6,437 bases of DNA, taken from contig JAEXCA010000223.1 in NCBI GenBank assembly GCA_023393755.1, forward strand, positions 1-6,437. Direction: 5' to 3'. The stretch is from Actinomycetes bacterium. Its GTDB lineage: Bacteria > Actinomycetota > Actinomycetes > Propionibacteriales > Propionibacteriaceae. Below the pieces are notes generated by a model that was not told where the DNA came from, searched no databases, and saw only the letters and a program-made list of their open reading frames with translations. A program made the translations under genes and the position numbers. Shown in pieces: positions 4,190 to 6,437 of this stretch. Numbering within the stretch: the first letter of the stretch is position 1; each line of letters begins with the position of its first letter.

Positions 4190-6400
4190 ATGCATCGTCC
4201 AACCATCCGAACCCTGGCGGGCGCCACCGCGCTCGCCCTGGGTGTCTCCGTTCTGGCCGCCACCCCGGCCCAAGCTGCCGATCCGGTTGAGATCCAACTG
4301 CTCGGCATCAACGACTTCCACGGGCGGATCTGGTCCTCCCCCAACAACCAGCTGGCCGCCGTCATGGCCGGCAAGGTGAACGAGTTGAAGGCGGTCAACC
4401 CGAACACCGTCTTCCTGTCCTCGGGGGACAACATCGGCGCCTCGACCTTCGAGTCGTTCATCGCCGACGACAACCCGACCATCGACGTCCTGAACGAGGC
4501 CGGGCTCGAGGTCAGCGCCGTGGGCAACCACGAGTTCGACCAGGGAATCGCCGCCCTGCTGGACCGGATTCCCACCGGGCTCGGTGGCGCCGAGGATCCT
4601 TCCCGCGACCTGCACAAGACCGCCTTCCCGTACCTGGGCGCCAACGTCTACCTGCAGGGCACCCAGACTCCCGTCCTGCCGGAGTACACGCTGATCGAGA
4701 AGGGTGGCGTCACCCTGGGCTTCGTCGGCCTGGTGACCAGTGAGACCTCCTCGCTGGTGTCGCCCTCCGGCATCGTGGGCCTGGAGTTCGGCGATCCGCT
4801 GGTCGCGCTCAACCGGGTGGCCAACGAACTGTCGGACGGTGTGGGCGACGAGGCGGAGGTAATCGTCGCGCTGGTGCACGACGGCTCCAACAGCACCGAT
4901 TGCGCGGCCATCGGGGCCGAGCCGACCCACTTCGGCGATCTGGTGCGGGGCGCCAACGGGAACGTGGACGTGATCTTCTCCGCCCACACCCACATGGTCT
5001 ACAACTGCCAGATCGGTGGCCGGCCGGTGATCCAGGCCGGTTCGTACGCTGCGAACCTGGCCCAGGTGGTGCTGAGCGTCGATCCCGACAACGGCACCGT
5101 GGCCTCGGCGACCTCCGCCGTGATCGCGCTGCCCGGTACCCCGGCGCCCACCCCCGTCCCCAGCATCGTCACGATGGTGAACACCGCGGTCGCCGCGGCC
5201 GACGTGATCGGCGCCCGGCAGGTGGGCTCGATCACCGCCGACATCAAGCGGGCGGTCACCGCGGCCGGTGCCGAGGATCGAGGCTCGGAATCCAGCCTCG
5301 GCTCCCTGGTGGCCGACATGCAGCTGTGGGCGACCAGCGCGAACCCGAACTACGGCGGCACGCCGACCGTGATGGCGTTCATGAACCCGGGTGGCCTGCG
5401 CGCCGACCTGATCTACGCCCCCGACGGCGTGGTCACCTACAAGGAGGCGGCGCTGGTGCAGCCGTTCGCCAACACGCTGGTCACCATGACGCTCACCGGA
5501 GCCCAGGTGCGCCAGGTGCTCGAGGAGCAGTGGCAGCCGGCCGGCGCCTCCCGTCCGCGGCTGGCGTTGGGCATCTCCAAGGGGCTGTCCTACACCTACA
5601 ACCCGGACGCACCGCGCGGCAGCCACGTGGTCAACATCACCTTCAACGGCGCCCCGTTGAACGAGTCGGCCAGCTACCGCGTCGTGGTGAACTCGTTCCT
5701 CGCCTCCGGTGGTGACAACTTCGCCACCTTCGCGGCAGGCACCAACAAGTCCGATTCCGGCCAGGTCGACCTGCAGGCGGCGGTGGAGTACTTCGCCGCC
5801 CACCCGTCGGTCTCCCCGCCGGCGCTGGGCCGCTCCTCGGTCGCGCCTCCCGAGCCGCAACCGATCGTCAACCAGACCGCACCGAAGATCGCCGGTATCG
5901 TGGCGGTCGGCCAGAAGGTGACCGCTGATCCGGGCACCTGGTCGGTGACCGACCTGACCTTCGCCTACCAGTGGAACCTGAACGGCAAGGCGATCAAGGG
6001 CGCCACCGCCGCTACCTACAAGCTGCCCAAGTCGGCCAAGGGCAAGAAGCTGTCGGTGACGGTGACCGCCAGCCGGGACGGCTTCGTGTCGGCCTCGGCC
6101 ACGTCGAAGGCGGTGAAGGTCCAGTCCAAGCTGATCAAGAACACCTCCAAGCCGAAGATTCTCGGCAAGGTCAAGGTCGGCAAGGTCGTGGTCGCCTACC
6201 CGGGCAAGTGGTCGGAGAAGAAGCTGAAGTTCAGCTACACCTGGAAGCTGGACGGCAAGAAGCTGAGCTACGGCGGCAAGTACCTCCGGATCCCGTCCTC
6301 GGCCAAGGGCAAGAAGCTGACGGTTACGGTGAAGGCCAGCCGCAGCGGCTTCACCTCAGCCACCGCGACCTCGAAGGCCATCAAGGTGGCCAAGCGGTAG
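4190..6400 (+). CDS. Secreted 5'-nucleotidase/UshA-type metallophosphatase with two Ig-like repeats
   Basis: A complete 736-residue exported protein that should release phosphate and nucleosides from extracellular nucleotides. A Sec signal peptide covers 1-29 (basic start, hydrophobic core, cleavage after AQA). The two-metal calcineurin-like domain follows, with Asp42 and His44 (INDFHG), Asp80 (SGDNIGAS), Asn113 and His114 (GNHEFDQG), His230 (HDGSN) and the pair His266/His268 (SAHTHM); every expected metal or catalytic ligand is present. The 5'-nucleotidase C-terminal domain runs from about 350 to 540, with MNPGGLRADL (398-407), VQPFANTLVTM and the base-stacking loop SGGDNFATF (506-514). Two Ig-like modules follow at about 563-644 and 653-733; the second is extremely Lys-rich. 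There is no LPXTG motif or C-terminal membrane helix. ATG 4190 has AAGGGA at short spacing and places the signal peptide at the terminus. Exact substrates (nucleotides, CDP-alcohols, NAD, cyclic nucleotides) are open. Confidence 0.95.
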   Translation: MHRPTIRTLAGATALALGVSVLAATPAQAADPVEIQLLGINDFHGRIWSSPNNQLAAVMAGKVNELKAVNPNTVFLSSGDNIGASTFESFIADDNPTIDVLNEAGLEVSAVGNHEFDQGIAALLDRIPTGLGGAEDPSRDLHKTAFPYLGANVYLQGTQTPVLPEYTLIEKGGVTLGFVGLVTSETSSLVSPSGIVGLEFGDPLVALNRVANELSDGVGDEAEVIVALVHDGSNSTDCAAIGAEPTHFGDLVRGANGNVDVIFSAHTHMVYNCQIGGRPVIQAGSYAANLAQVVLSVDPDNGTVASATSAVIALPGTPAPTPVPSIVTMVNTAVAAADVIGARQVGSITADIKRAVTAAGAEDRGSESSLGSLVADMQLWATSANPNYGGTPTVMAFMNPGGLRADLIYAPDGVVTYKEAALVQPFANTLVTMTLTGAQVRQVLEEQWQPAGASRPRLALGISKGLSYTYNPDAPRGSHVVNITFNGAPLNESASYRVVVNSFLASGGDNFATFAAGTNKSDSGQVDLQAAVEYFAAHPSVSPPALGRSSVAPPEPQPIVNQTAPKIAGIVAVGQKVTADPGTWSVTDLTFAYQWNLNGKAIKGATAATYKLPKSAKGKKLSVTVTASRDGFVSASATSKAVKVQSKLIKNTSKPKILGKVKVGKVVVAYPGKWSEKKLKFSYTWKLDGKKLSYGGKYLRIPSSAKGKKLTVTVKASRSGFTSATATSKAIKVAKR
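5876..6388 (+). repeat. Two tandem Ig-like protein repeats in the nucleotidase C-terminus
   Basis: Copies at about 5876-6121 and 6146-6388 share the pattern PKI.G.V.VG, PG.WS, F.Y.W.L.GK, SAKGKKL.VTV.ASR.GF and A.ATSKA.KV. The spacing is 90 residues at the start and 89 near the end. At DNA level a 21-nt exact match links 6032-6052 and 6299-6319, which suggests fairly recent duplication or continuing gene conversion. The second copy carries many more lysines than the first. Confidence 0.85.
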
Positions 6401-6437
6401 CCCTCTGACGGCGTGGGGCCCACCGGGTAATTCCTGG
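6401..6437. other. Short downstream flank, nothing called
   Basis: Only 37 bases follow the nucleotidase stop. I see no convincing terminator or gene start in them. Confidence 0.4.

Noticed and set aside
3315..4379. Open frame of 354 residues on the plus strand across the regulator and intergenic region
   Set aside because: It is antisense to a well-supported GntR/FCD gene and overlaps the start of the nucleotidase in another phase. No ribosome site or domain is seen.
4052..5860. Open frame of 602 residues on the minus strand over the nucleotidase
   Set aside because: It is rich in Gly, Val, His and Arg as antisense frames of such genes are. The plus strand encodes every metallophosphatase motif here.
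1..6437. CRISPR arrays, tRNA or rRNA genes, transposases and phage genes
   Set aside because: No regularly spaced repeats, cloverleaf sequences, rRNA motifs or DDE/integrase motifs were noticed on reading both strands.

Overview
The window is very GC-rich, with strong G/C preference at third codon positions, a GTG start, strong AGGAGG-type ribosome sites on some genes and apparently leaderless starts on others. Together with DtxR/IdeR-like iron boxes this points to the chromosome of a high-GC Gram-positive (Actinomycetota), plausibly near the Propionibacteriaceae. The genus cannot be fixed from the sequence, and no phage, plasmid or CRISPR signature is present.

Layout: (1) 13-477, minus strand, a small four-helix membrane protein of unknown function. 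(2) 586-2712, plus strand, a complete cytoplasmic prolyl oligopeptidase-family (S9) serine peptidase. These two genes are divergent across 108 bp, and each has a TANNNT -10-like hexamer 6-8 nt before its ATG, as in leaderless actinobacterial genes. (3) 2713-3278, a 566-bp patch unlike the rest of the window. Two AT-rich blocks, each holding a DtxR/IdeR-like iron box inside one arm of a 17/18 inverted repeat, surround a GC-rich 71-codon reading frame. That frame has a good ribosome site and encodes a secretion signal followed by an Ala/Pro linker, and it stops inside the right repeat arm. It looks like the 5' stub of an iron-regulated exported protein, or cargo of a small non-autonomous element. 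(4) 3279-3950, minus strand, a GntR/FadR-type (FCD) transcription regulator. (5) 4190-6400, plus strand, a secreted two-domain metallophosphatase/5'-nucleotidase with two C-terminal Ig-like repeats, the last of them very lysine-rich.

The regulator and the nucleotidase diverge from a 239-bp intergenic region holding a perfect 14-bp palindrome. A plausible but unproven reading is that the regulator acts on itself and on the nucleotidase, which would scavenge phosphate and nucleosides from extracellular nucleotides at the cell wall. The peptidase is probably an independent housekeeping peptide-turnover gene. The conserved genes belong to known families. The least explained part of the window is the mirrored iron-box patch at about 2771-3160.
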